In this document: positions 9,455 through 16,897 of the stretch, piece after piece
How positions within the stretch are numbered: the first letter of the stretch is position 1
Layout of the letters: every line of letters starts with the position of its first letter
Source: Owenweeksia sp963758205
Lineage (GTDB): Bacteria; Bacteroidota; Bacteroidia; Flavobacteriales; Schleiferiaceae
Length of the DNA stretch: 64,000 bases
Assembly (NCBI GenBank): GCA_963758205.1
Contig: CAVWUM010000002.1
Span: forward strand, 1,488,001-1,552,000
Reading direction: 5' to 3'
Notes under the pieces: model-generated
The model's input: the letters and a program-made list of their open reading frames with translations, nothing else
The model's database searches: none
What the model was told of the DNA's origin: nothing
Position numbers and translations under genes: made by a program

Positions 9455-9913
9455 ATGTCCGATTCAAAACCTCCCTTTCGCGATTTTTCAGGTAAACAAA
9501 TTCAGGATGTACGTGCCTACGTAAAAAACTGGCTCGCCATTTATCCCAATGGTGAATTATATGTAGGCTGCGACTCAAAAGTGCGGGGCAGTAAAGTAAA
9601 GTACTCTACAGTAATATGCCTTTGGAAAGTGGGCCATGGCGTAAGTGAAATTTATCAGAATGAAATTGAGGCTAAGCCTAAAGATAGTTACACACGTTTG
9701 TGGAACGAGGTAACCCGTGCTGTTGAAGTTGCTGATAGCCTGAAGGATCTTGCGAGAATCACCGTACACGTAGATATTAACTCTAATCCAAAGTTCCGTT
9801 CACACCAGTTGTACGATGCCAGTATTGGCCTAATAACTTCTATGGGGTTTAAAGGTGCTGGAAAACCTTTTTCATGGGCCGCAAGCTGTGGCGCTCACCG
9901 ACATTGTCAATAA
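9455..9913 (+). CDS. YkuK/DUF458 family, RNase H-like fold
   Basis: A 152-residue protein of the YkuK (DUF458) type. Visible signatures are YVGCDSKVRGSKVKYSTVI near residues 35-55, the HVDINSNPKFRSH block near 105-118, and a C-terminal KPFSWAASCGAHRHCQ that parallels the family's AAS-x-AD ending. The expected Asp near the end is His here. The family has a ribonuclease H-like fold, and its physiological role is not established. A neighbouring frame stays open for 28 codons past the stop, so a base-call error near the end is possible, but the ending as read matches the family. Probably monocistronic. Confidence 0.75.
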   Translation: MSDSKPPFRDFSGKQIQDVRAYVKNWLAIYPNGELYVGCDSKVRGSKVKYSTVICLWKVGHGVSEIYQNEIEAKPKDSYTRLWNEVTRAVEVADSLKDLARITVHVDINSNPKFRSHQLYDASIGLITSMGFKGAGKPFSWAASCGAHRHCQ

Positions 9914-10047
9914 CTTTTTCTACAATCAACTAAACCTTGATTCTGAAAATAAAAAATACTTAGTTGATTTTTAATCGATTAGCGCGGTTATGCAAAAAAG
10001 TTTTTTTAGATTCGTTCTTCCAAGAAAAACTTATCAACTAACACAAC

Positions 10048-10212
10048 ATGCAGTTTATCACACACATCTTAGAGCAACTTCACAGCGAGGCTGTTTTTGG
10101 TGGTGGTGGCAAATCTTTGGAAATGATAAATAGTCCGCGCAAGCCTGAAAAGAACATCACACCCAACAGACGTTCTTACTTCAAAAACTTTAACTACCAG
10201 TTTAAGAATTAG
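10048..10212 (+). CDS. small basic protein, 54 residues, unknown
   Basis: An ATG-initiated 54-codon frame that fills the gap between the YkuK-like gene and the convergent E1 gene. It stops 2 bp before the E1 stop codon. The sequence looks protein-like: an amphipathic start (MQFITHILEQLHSE), a glycine run followed by Lys (FGGGGKS), then a basic, aromatic tail (RRSYFKNFNYQFKN). A -7-like TAGATTCG lies about 30 bp upstream. I do not recognise a family. It may be a conserved small protein of this lineage or a chance frame. Confidence 0.45.
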   Translation: MQFITHILEQLHSEAVFGGGGKSLEMINSPRKPEKNITPNRRSYFKNFNYQFKN

Positions 10213-10214
10213 GA

Positions 10215-12293
10215 CTAATACGCCAATAGCTCAGCTACCCTATCATTCACCTTTTCACCATTTGGAATCATAGTTTGTTCCAACGTGCTGTTTAATGGAA
10301 TAGCAGGCATGTTTTCTGAACCTATCACATCAACAGGGGCATCCAAATCCCTGAAACATTCTTTTTGAATGAAACCCGCAAGGCCCTGGGCAAATGAATT
10401 TCGTACTGGCTCTTCTGTTACAATTAAGCATTTCCCATGCGCACGTACTCTTTCTAAAATCAGCTCTTCATCCAAAGGATATAACGTTCTGAGGTCAACT
10501 ACCTCTACCTGGCCTTTCTTTCTCTTCCAGGCTTCTTTAGCCCAGTACACTCCCATCCCATAAGTAATAATGCAGCAGCTATTTCCATTATCTATTTCGG
10601 TTTGGTCGGCTTCATAAGCTATCCTGCCCTTACCAAATGGAATTACATAATCTGCCGAAGGCTCTACGGATTTGGCATCTTCAGTGCCTTTTACCTTACT
10701 CCAGTAAAGTCCTTTATGCTCCAGCATCACCACTGGGTTGGGGTCGTAATAGGCTGATTTCATCAATCCTTTAAGATCTGCCCCGGTGCTGGGGTATGCT
10801 ATTTTGATACCTCTGATGTTAGTAAGTACACTCTCCACGCTTGACGAATGATAAGGGCCACCGCTGCCATAAGCACCTATTGGCACCCTGATTACAGCAC
10901 TAACCGGCCATTTACCATTGGAGAGATAACAGGACCTGCTCACTTCTGAAAACAACTGGTTAAGGCCCGGCCATATATAATCTGCAAACTGTACTTCTAC
11001 TATAGGTTTAAGCCCCACGGCACTCATTCCAACAGTAGAGCCAATGATAAATGCCTCCTGGATAGGAGTGTTAAACACACGCTCATCACCATAAGACTGG
11101 GCCAGCGTAGCCGCTTCACTAAACACACCTCCCAGTCGTCCGCCAACATCCTGTCCGTAAAGCAGGGCATCAGGGTAATCCTGCAGCAATTCGCGAATGG
11201 CAAATAAAGCCGCATCCACCATTACGGTTTTATCCTTGCCGGCAGGGCTCCTTTCACCTTTTTCTTCAGTAATCGGGGTAGGCACAAAATCATGTGTAAA
11301 AAGATCTTCAGGACGAGGGTCTTCCTGCTGCAGAGCTCTTTCATAATCTGCTTTCACAGTTTCCTGCGATTGCTTTTCCATCTCTTCAATTTCCTTTTCG
11401 GAGATGCCATTCTCAAGACAAAGCGCCCTGAGTTTAGGATAAGGATCGCGTAGAGCATGCTCATCCAAATCATCGCGGTAACGCTCCTTACGCACCCCGG
11501 AGGTATGATGGTTTAGCAAAGGCACTTTGGCGTGAACCAAAAATGGCCTGCGCTCCGTACGCACCAAATCCAATACCTCATGTATGGTTTCATAGCTTTC
11601 GCTGAAATCGGTTCCATCAATAGTTCGGGTTTCTATCGCCTTAAAACCTTTGGCGTATTCTGTAGCATCCTGTATGCGGATTTCCTTTGCATTGGCCGAA
11701 ATATCCCATTCATTATCCTGCACCAAAAATACAATGGGTAATTGCTTAAGAGCTGCCATGTGAAGGGCTTCAGAAACTTCGCCTTCAGTTATTGCCGCAT
11801 CTCCTATCGAACAAACCACAACGGGTCTATCATCGGTATTATCAAGATTGTGGATTTCGCGGTAGCGCACCCCCATTGCTACACCGGCAGCAGGTATAGC
11901 CTGCATACCTGTGGCTGATGACTGATGCGGAATTTTTGGTTTATCATCATCCTTAAGGCTGGGATGCGAGTAATAAGTACGGCCGCCTGAAAATGGATCA
12001 TCGCGTTTGGCCAGCAATTGCAACATACAATCATAAGGCGTCATCCCAATGCCCAGTAAAATTGAATCATCACGATAATAAGGAGATACAAAATCGCAGG
12101 GCAACAGCTGCATACCAAGTGCCAGTTGTATTGCCTCATGGCCCCGCGAAGTAGCATGTACATACTTAGCTGTTACAGCTTTATTTTCTTCATATAACTC
12201 GGCCATGGATTTGGCCGTGCTCATAAGAGTAAAAGCGTTTTTTAAAATATCTTTGGTAACTAAAGTAGCGGTTGCCGCATCTTCACTTTTCAT
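10215..12293 (-). CDS. 2-oxoacid dehydrogenase E1, fused alpha and beta subunits
   Basis: A 692-residue thiamine-diphosphate enzyme in which E1 alpha (about residues 10-340) and E1 beta (about 355-692), usually separate, are joined. This fusion is common in Bacteroidota. The TPP-binding region GDAAITEGEVSEALH lies near residue 165, and a beta-subunit signature (YGQDVGGRLGGVF) begins the second half. It most resembles branched-chain 2-oxoacid dehydrogenase E1, which decarboxylates the oxoacids of Val, Leu and Ile and passes the acyl group to E2 lipoyl. The E2 and E3 genes are not in the window. Divergent from the DUF2461 gene. Confidence 0.9.
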   Translation of the reverse strand: MKSEDAATATLVTKDILKNAFTLMSTAKSMAELYEENKAVTAKYVHATSRGHEAIQLALGMQLLPCDFVSPYYRDDSILLGIGMTPYDCMLQLLAKRDDPFSGGRTYYSHPSLKDDDKPKIPHQSSATGMQAIPAAGVAMGVRYREIHNLDNTDDRPVVVCSIGDAAITEGEVSEALHMAALKQLPIVFLVQDNEWDISANAKEIRIQDATEYAKGFKAIETRTIDGTDFSESYETIHEVLDLVRTERRPFLVHAKVPLLNHHTSGVRKERYRDDLDEHALRDPYPKLRALCLENGISEKEIEEMEKQSQETVKADYERALQQEDPRPEDLFTHDFVPTPITEEKGERSPAGKDKTVMVDAALFAIRELLQDYPDALLYGQDVGGRLGGVFSEAATLAQSYGDERVFNTPIQEAFIIGSTVGMSAVGLKPIVEVQFADYIWPGLNQLFSEVSRSCYLSNGKWPVSAVIRVPIGAYGSGGPYHSSSVESVLTNIRGIKIAYPSTGADLKGLMKSAYYDPNPVVMLEHKGLYWSKVKGTEDAKSVEPSADYVIPFGKGRIAYEADQTEIDNGNSCCIITYGMGVYWAKEAWKRKKGQVEVVDLRTLYPLDEELILERVRAHGKCLIVTEEPVRNSFAQGLAGFIQKECFRDLDAPVDVIGSENMPAIPLNSTLEQTMIPNGEKVNDRVAELLAY

Positions 12294-12390
12294 CTAAACT
12301 TCTTTTTACGAGGGCTACAAATATCGTAACTATATAAGAAAGGAGTGGACAACGGTACCGCAACCAAACACAAACTAAAACCCCTGTAAA

Positions 12391-13056
12391 ATGAAATACT
12401 TCACTGAGGATTTTCTGGACTTTTTTAAGGAGCTGGCAGCCAATAATCATAAAGACTGGTTTGATGAAAACCGTAAGCGATATGAAAAAAATGTAAAAGA
12501 CCCCTTCAAGAAATTTATTGAAGACCTAATCATTGAAACACGAAAAATTGACCCCACAATAAATATTGAAGCAAAAGATGCCATATTCCGCATAAACCGC
12601 GATATCAGGTTTTCTAAGGATAAATCCCCCTACAAGCTGGATCGTTCTGCTATCATATCAAGTGCTGGTCGTAAAGATCATTCGGTGCCTGGTTTTTATA
12701 TAGCCCTGGGGCCGGAAAACACTTCAATTGGTGGTGGGGCTTATTTTCTGAAACCGGAACAATTAGCCGCAGTAAGACAACAAATAGCTAACAATCCAAA
12801 GGAATTTGAAAAGATTCTGAAGGATAAAGACTTTAATAAGCACTTTGATGGTATTAAAGGCGAAGAGAATAAACGCCTGCCCAAGGAGCTACAGGGGGCT
12901 GCAGAAAAACAGCCTATGCTCTACAAAAAGCAATTCTTTTTTATGAAGGCTGATGATCCCGAATTGATATTGAAGGATAATTTTATGGACTATTGCATCG
13001 CACACTTTAAGGCTGCGCAACCTGTACAGCAATATTTTAAAAGTGCCATTTTGTAG
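12391..13056 (+). CDS. DUF2461 family protein
   Basis: A 221-residue protein matching DUF2461 / TIGR02453 end to end: FLKEL-like opening with NNHKDWFDENRKRYE, a central FRINRDIRFSKDKSPYK block (about residues 70-86), then GFYIALGPENTSIGGG. Cytoplasmic and widespread, without an assigned biochemical activity. It stands alone between a divergent E1 gene and a bidirectional terminator. Confidence 0.9.
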   Translation: MKYFTEDFLDFFKELAANNHKDWFDENRKRYEKNVKDPFKKFIEDLIIETRKIDPTINIEAKDAIFRINRDIRFSKDKSPYKLDRSAIISSAGRKDHSVPGFYIALGPENTSIGGGAYFLKPEQLAAVRQQIANNPKEFEKILKDKDFNKHFDGIKGEENKRLPKELQGAAEKQPMLYKKQFFFMKADDPELILKDNFMDYCIAHFKAAQPVQQYFKSAIL

Positions 13057-13073
13057 TTAGCCTGATATCCCAT

Positions 13074-13112
13074 AAAAAAAGCCGTGGCGGAATACTCCAC
13101 CACGGCTTTTTT
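13074..13112. terminator. bidirectional intrinsic terminator
   Basis: GCCGTGG / CCACGGC stem with extra GG/CC pairing, flanked by an A-run on the left and a T-run on the right. It serves both convergent genes (DUF2461 and DUF3078). Confidence 0.9.
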
Positions 13113-13127
13113 ATCCAAAAGTTTAGT

Positions 13128-14104
13128 TTACTTCTTTTTTAGCTGGTCGCCAAAGTTATATACCAGGCCAATACCCAATACCTGCTTAAACTGGGTGCGT
13201 GGGCCATCCATCACACCATCATTATTGGTATCAAAAATAATATCATGGTCGTAAATGAGGTTAAGTGCGAGGTTAGCCGTGATGTACTCATTTACCTTCA
13301 TAAACAGGAGTAACTCGCTGTTTACATCAATAAATTTGTATTGATCATCAAGGTAGTTGGAGAACAGGTTGAGGCTTAGCTGCATATCCACATTTTTTAC
13401 AATAGGGGTTTTGTAGGCAATGTTTACATACCCTCCTACTTCCTGTCGAAAGTTTTTGCCTTCTTCTATCACTACGTAGGCTCCATTTACCGTATCGCGG
13501 ATCGCTTCTTCTACACCAAAAGCACCATCATTAGCTAATCTCTGATCCTGTACAAAGGTCATTTTTGAGGTAAGTGGAGAAATAAAAGCACTGAACTTTT
13601 TATTGGGCTTATAAGTAAAACCAAGTGCTGTAACCAAATATCCCGGAGACATGAAGCCCGAAATGCGGATAGAATCTCCCCGCTCACCGGGGCTTCCGTA
13701 ACCGTTGGCAAACTGTGTACGAAAGTTTACAAGGGCCGACATATTCCAAACCTTACTTATTTTCTTGTCTACACGAGAAGTAAGCTCTATACGGTCATCT
13801 GTTTTGGTGAACAGAGTATCCTGAAAGTTAAGACCGTAACCCAGATCCAGCCTGTTGTACCAGGCCAGTCTCCACCATTATCATAATTGGCAAAGAGGTT
13901 TACCAGGCCATTACCGGCAATGGAGTTTACGCCACCAGCCTGCCAGTACTGGTACGATGATTGTGTGAATTGCAACCCAAAGTTACCTCCCATTTTCCAG
14001 GCCGTATCCTGTGGGTTGATGGGAGCCATACTGGTATCCGGCTGGGCGTACATCAGGCTTTGGGTAAATAACATAGCTATCGCAAATAGTAACGATTTTT
14101 TCAT
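13128..14104 (-). CDS. DUF3078 family envelope protein (frameshifted as assembled)
   Basis: About 325 residues when joined across a break near 13866-13874. The N-terminal part (from 14104) has a signal peptide ending near LMYAQ and the DUF3078-type WKMGGNFGLQFTQSSYQYW. The family expects GG-LAWYNRLDLGYGLNFQD next, which is present in the other frame and runs to the stop at 13128. Alternating polar and apolar strands suggest an outer-membrane beta-barrel. Function unknown. The internal ATG at 13742 is not the true start. Confidence 0.8.
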
Positions 14105-14133
14105 GTGGTTTGATTTAGATAATAAATGTGTGA

Positions 14134-14904
14134 TTATTTCTTTTTGAACGCCTGAATGGCATTTTTTGTAAAGTCCGAAAGAACCAGCTTTCCGCTCATG
14201 GCAGCTCGCTCAGCCAGCAACGTATCCCAATCATCGGTGCCTTTCCAAAATACACTTTTAAGCAGGCTCATGGCCTCAGGGTTAGATTTCAAGAGTTTAC
14301 CAACCAATTGGTCAATACCTTTATCCATCTCTTCTACAGAGGGATACAACTCATAATAAAGTCCTCTAGAATGCGCCCATTCAGCACTTCGCCATTCAGT
14401 AGCATTTATGGCCAGCTCGCTCATTCCGCTAAGGCCAATTTTACGCTCTACCGCAGGGCCTACTACAAAGGGGCCTATACCCACTGCCAACTCTGAAAGT
14501 TTAACTGACGCATGCTCAGTAGCAAAACAGTAATCAACAGAAGACGCCAAGCCTACAGCACCACCTACCGCTTTACCATGTACCCGGCCAATAATAAGCT
14601 TTGGGCACTTGCGCATAGCGTTTATCACATTGGCAAATCCACTGAAAAATTTCTTACCTGTTTCAAGGTCTTGTATGGAAATGAGTTCATCAAAAGAGGC
14701 TCCTGCACAAAACGCACGGTCGCCAGCAGATTTAAGCAGAATTAGCTTTACCTCGTCATTTTGCCCGGCATCGGTAATGCTCTGGGCGAGCTTTGCCAGT
14801 AACTTACCCGGCAGGGAGTTGCTCATGGGGTGGTAAAACTCAATTTCGGCCAGTCCATTTTTTAAAGTTACCTCCACATGTCCCTGATCTACGGCATTCT
14901 GCAT
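14134..14904 (-). CDS. enoyl-CoA hydratase/isomerase family protein
   Basis: A 256-residue crotonase-fold enzyme. The oxyanion-hole segments are seen as AFCAGASFDEL (about residue 65) and GKAVGGAVGLASSVDYCF (about 110-127). The glutamates expected of a hydratase are not clear, since the region after helix 3 reads ELAVGIGPFVVGPAVER. It could be a hydratase, isomerase or thioesterase acting on acyl-CoA. It lies upstream of the DUF3078 gene on the same strand, about 2 kb from paaZ, so a supporting role in phenylacetate or fatty-acid breakdown is possible but unproven. Confidence 0.85.
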   Translation of the reverse strand: MQNAVDQGHVEVTLKNGLAEIEFYHPMSNSLPGKLLAKLAQSITDAGQNDEVKLILLKSAGDRAFCAGASFDELISIQDLETGKKFFSGFANVINAMRKCPKLIIGRVHGKAVGGAVGLASSVDYCFATEHASVKLSELAVGIGPFVVGPAVERKIGLSGMSELAINATEWRSAEWAHSRGLYYELYPSVEEMDKGIDQLVGKLLKSNPEAMSLLKSVFWKGTDDWDTLLAERAAMSGKLVLSDFTKNAIQAFKKK

Positions 14905-14945
14905 AGCTATTATTTTTTGTAAGGGGCAAAAGTATAAGTTCTCTT

Positions 14946-16022
14946 TTACTCGTCCTTACCCTTTTTTAATTCTTCTTCTAAATTTAAGCCAAGGCGGGCA
15001 GCACGTTCTCTCCACCTATCGCGGGCAAATTGCTGCATATCCTCGGTTTTATCAAACTCATCCATAATTTCCAGGCCAAGCAGGGTTTCAATCACATCCT
15101 CCATCGTTACTATACCTGCTGTACCGCCAAACTCCTCAACTACCAATGCTATGTGTACATTATGCCTGGTAAGAAAGCTATAGGTTTCATAAATATTCTG
15201 ATCCTGCTTTACCACTGGCAGTTCCCTTTTTAATTCGCTTAAAGGGGTGTTTTTGTTCCGCTCAATTTCCCCTTCTTTAAGTAGCAAATCATGCTTATGT
15301 ACAAAGCCGGTTATCTCATCTTTTGATCCTTTACATAATGGTATCCTGGAGTAGCGGTAATACTGCCCGTGGTTTTGGAATTCCTCTATAGTAAGTTGTT
15401 CAGAAGCCACCGCCATTACCGTTCTGGGCGTCATAATATCCCGTACGGTAATAGAGCGGAGCTTTACCAGGTTAGTAAGGATCCGAGCCTCGTATTTGGT
15501 GAACACTCCTTCGCGCAACCCTATTTTGGCCAGGGCAGCAACTTCACCTCTCTCCACGGTTGGACCCTCACTTTGCTTCAATGTTTTTGAAATGGCTTGC
15601 GATAAAAGAACAAAAGGATACATCGGAACCAATAGCACCCTTAGTGAGGCAGTGGTAAAAAAGGCCAAATTCTTCCAAAAGCGGGCGCCCAATGTTTTGG
15701 GGATTAATTCTGAAAACACCAAAATCAAAAACGTCAGTACCCCAGATATTACTCCCACTGAAATACTGGCAAACACCTTACCTGCCTGGGCTCCTACGCC
15801 AGCGGCACCTACGGTATGCGCAATAGTGTTTAATGATAGTATGGCCGCCAATGGACGATCAATATTTTTTTTATACCCTAGAAGCCTTTTGGCCCACGCC
15901 CGCCCATCATTCATCTTGGCCTCAATGTAACTGGGGGTAATGCTCAGCAGCACTGCCTCAAGCATAGAGCAAAAAAAGGATACTACGAGCGCCAGGAGTA
16001 AGTAAAAAATGAGTAGGGCCAT
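14946..16022 (-). CDS. CNNM/DUF21 membrane protein with CBS pair
   Basis: A 358-residue inner-membrane protein: DUF21/CNNM transmembrane domain (about 1-180), then a CBS pair (about 190-325, with RDIMTPRTVM and GGTAGIVTMEDVIETLLG). Relatives are called hemolysin-like or CorC-like and are implicated in magnesium or cobalt efflux. The C-terminal CorC_HlyC domain found in longer members (about 430 residues) is absent, and the protein ends soon after the second CBS with a charged tail. Monocistronic by spacing. Confidence 0.88.
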   Translation of the reverse strand: MALLIFYLLLALVVSFFCSMLEAVLLSITPSYIEAKMNDGRAWAKRLLGYKKNIDRPLAAILSLNTIAHTVGAAGVGAQAGKVFASISVGVISGVLTFLILVFSELIPKTLGARFWKNLAFFTTASLRVLLVPMYPFVLLSQAISKTLKQSEGPTVERGEVAALAKIGLREGVFTKYEARILTNLVKLRSITVRDIMTPRTVMAVASEQLTIEEFQNHGQYYRYSRIPLCKGSKDEITGFVHKHDLLLKEGEIERNKNTPLSELKRELPVVKQDQNIYETYSFLTRHNVHIALVVEEFGGTAGIVTMEDVIETLLGLEIMDEFDKTEDMQQFARDRWRERAARLGLNLEEELKKGKDE

Positions 16023-16117
16023 ATCAAACAGATTTACAACAAATCAACCCCGGTGGCATGTTTGTTCATTAATTATGTAAGATGTATTCAAATCTTAATT
16101 ATTAAAAAGATGTCGTG

Positions 16118-16459
16118 CTAAAACAGGCCATCAAAAATGTGGCTACTTTCTACTCTGGTAATCATGCTATGGTAATAGGCGTACCAGGTTTTCGCCTGAG
16201 CTTTAGCCTCGCCATGTTGCATATTATTACGCCAGTTGGCTATGCTCGCCTCATCCTTCCAGTAACTAATAAAAATACCGCCATCAGGTTTTGATACGGA
16301 TGAGTAGCCCAGGTAGCCGGGTTGTTGAGCCGCCAGCTCCATCATGCGATTGTCCATTTCCTCATAGCCCTGTAGGTTTTCGCTTTTGCGGGAGATAAAA
16401 ATCACCGCGTAAAAGGGCGGTTGAGGCGGTTCGGATTTCCAGTTTGTTAGCTTAGCCAC
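16118..16459 (-). CDS. antibiotic biosynthesis monooxygenase (ABM) domain protein
   Basis: A 113-residue dimeric alpha/beta-barrel protein of the ABM type: YAVIFISRKSENLQGYEEM, a PGYLGYSS strand, then FISYWKDEASIANWR. Relatives include small cofactor-free oxygenases and haem-degrading enzymes, but most are uncharacterised. The frame opens with a GTG at 16459 that lies inside the inverted repeat flanking the GxxExxY gene. The true start may therefore have been replaced by the inserted sequence. Downstream of paaZ on the same strand. Confidence 0.8.
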   Translation of the reverse strand: MAKLTNWKSEPPQPPFYAVIFISRKSENLQGYEEMDNRMMELAAQQPGYLGYSSVSKPDGGIFISYWKDEASIANWRNNMQHGEAKAQAKTWYAYYHSMITRVESSHIFDGLF

Positions 16460-16483
16460 GGATTACTCAGATTTCACAGATTA
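16453..16483 (+). repeat. left terminal inverted repeat of the GxxExxY cassette
   Basis: 31 nt beginning TAGCCACGGATTACTC. It is the reverse complement of 16867-16897 except at one position (G versus A). It overlaps the GTG start of the ABM gene. Confidence 0.85.
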
Positions 16484-16864
16484 TTAATAAACAAGCCTTT
16501 TCCATTCTAAACTTTGCCTGCCAAAATTTACAACCAAGGCCACCTTGTTATCTGAAGCTCTGAGATAGTTAATACTTTGAGCTATATGCTCATTTGCAAT
16601 AGCTTTTGATGATTTTACTTCAAGAACCACCTTATCAAAAACAACAAAGTCAGCGTAGAATTTATGAGGTAACTTAATATCCTTATACCAAATATCGTAT
16701 TGCCTCTCCCTGGAGTATTTAATTCCCGCTTCTTTGAATTCATACTCCAAGGCATCCTTATAGACAACCTCAAGAAACCCATGACCTAAATGGCGATGTA
16801 CTTCCATGCAAATGCCAATGATTTTGTGAGTTTCTTCTTTGAGATATACGCTTTGAGAATCCAT
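16484..16864 (-). CDS. GxxExxY protein (PD-(D/E)XK nuclease-like)
   Basis: A 126-residue protein with the family hallmark GFLEVVY (about residues 29-35) and a nuclease-like core: YADFVVFDK followed by LEVKSSKAI, giving the D...ExK pattern of PD-(D/E)XK folds. Function is not established. The family is known for repeated copies in Bacteroidota and other genomes and for sitting in mobile or intervening sequences. It occupies the whole space between the inverted repeats, starting 2 bp from the right arm and ending at the left arm. Confidence 0.88.
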   Translation of the reverse strand: MDSQSVYLKEETHKIIGICMEVHRHLGHGFLEVVYKDALEYEFKEAGIKYSRERQYDIWYKDIKLPHKFYADFVVFDKVVLEVKSSKAIANEHIAQSINYLRASDNKVALVVNFGRQSLEWKRLVY

Positions 16865-16866
16865 AC

Positions 16867-16897
16867 TAATCTGTGAAATCTGAGTAATCTGTGGCTA
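16867..16897 (-). repeat. right terminal inverted repeat of the GxxExxY cassette
   Basis: 31 nt read on the plus strand as TAATCTGTGAAATCTGAG and onward to GTGGCTA. It pairs with 16453-16483. Its last three bases supply the TAG stop of paaZ. Confidence 0.85.

Larger units (their letters stand above)
16453..16897. mobile_element. 445-bp cassette: GxxExxY gene between 31-bp terminal inverted repeats
   Basis: Two 31-nt arms (16453-16483 and 16867-16897) are inverted copies with 30 of 31 bases identical, and they bracket exactly one gene. The arms themselves are built of 9-nt quasi-repeats (CGGATTACT, CAGATTTCA, CAGATTA). The outer ends fall within paaZ's stop codon and at the ABM start codon. 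No target-site duplication is seen. There is no transposase inside, so the unit would be non-autonomous. The mobile reading is inference from this architecture and from similar flanks that I recall around GxxExxY genes in Bacteroidota. Confidence 0.6.

Noticed and set aside
9880..9975. Frameshifted 28-codon extension of the YkuK-like gene (VALTDIVNNFF and onward)
   Set aside because: The unshifted ending WAASCGAHRHCQ already matches the family C-terminus, so the extension is probably chance.
13500..13742. Start of the DUF3078 gene at the internal ATG 13742
   Set aside because: Conserved DUF3078 sequence continues upstream in the alternate frame to a signal peptide at 14104, so this Met is internal.
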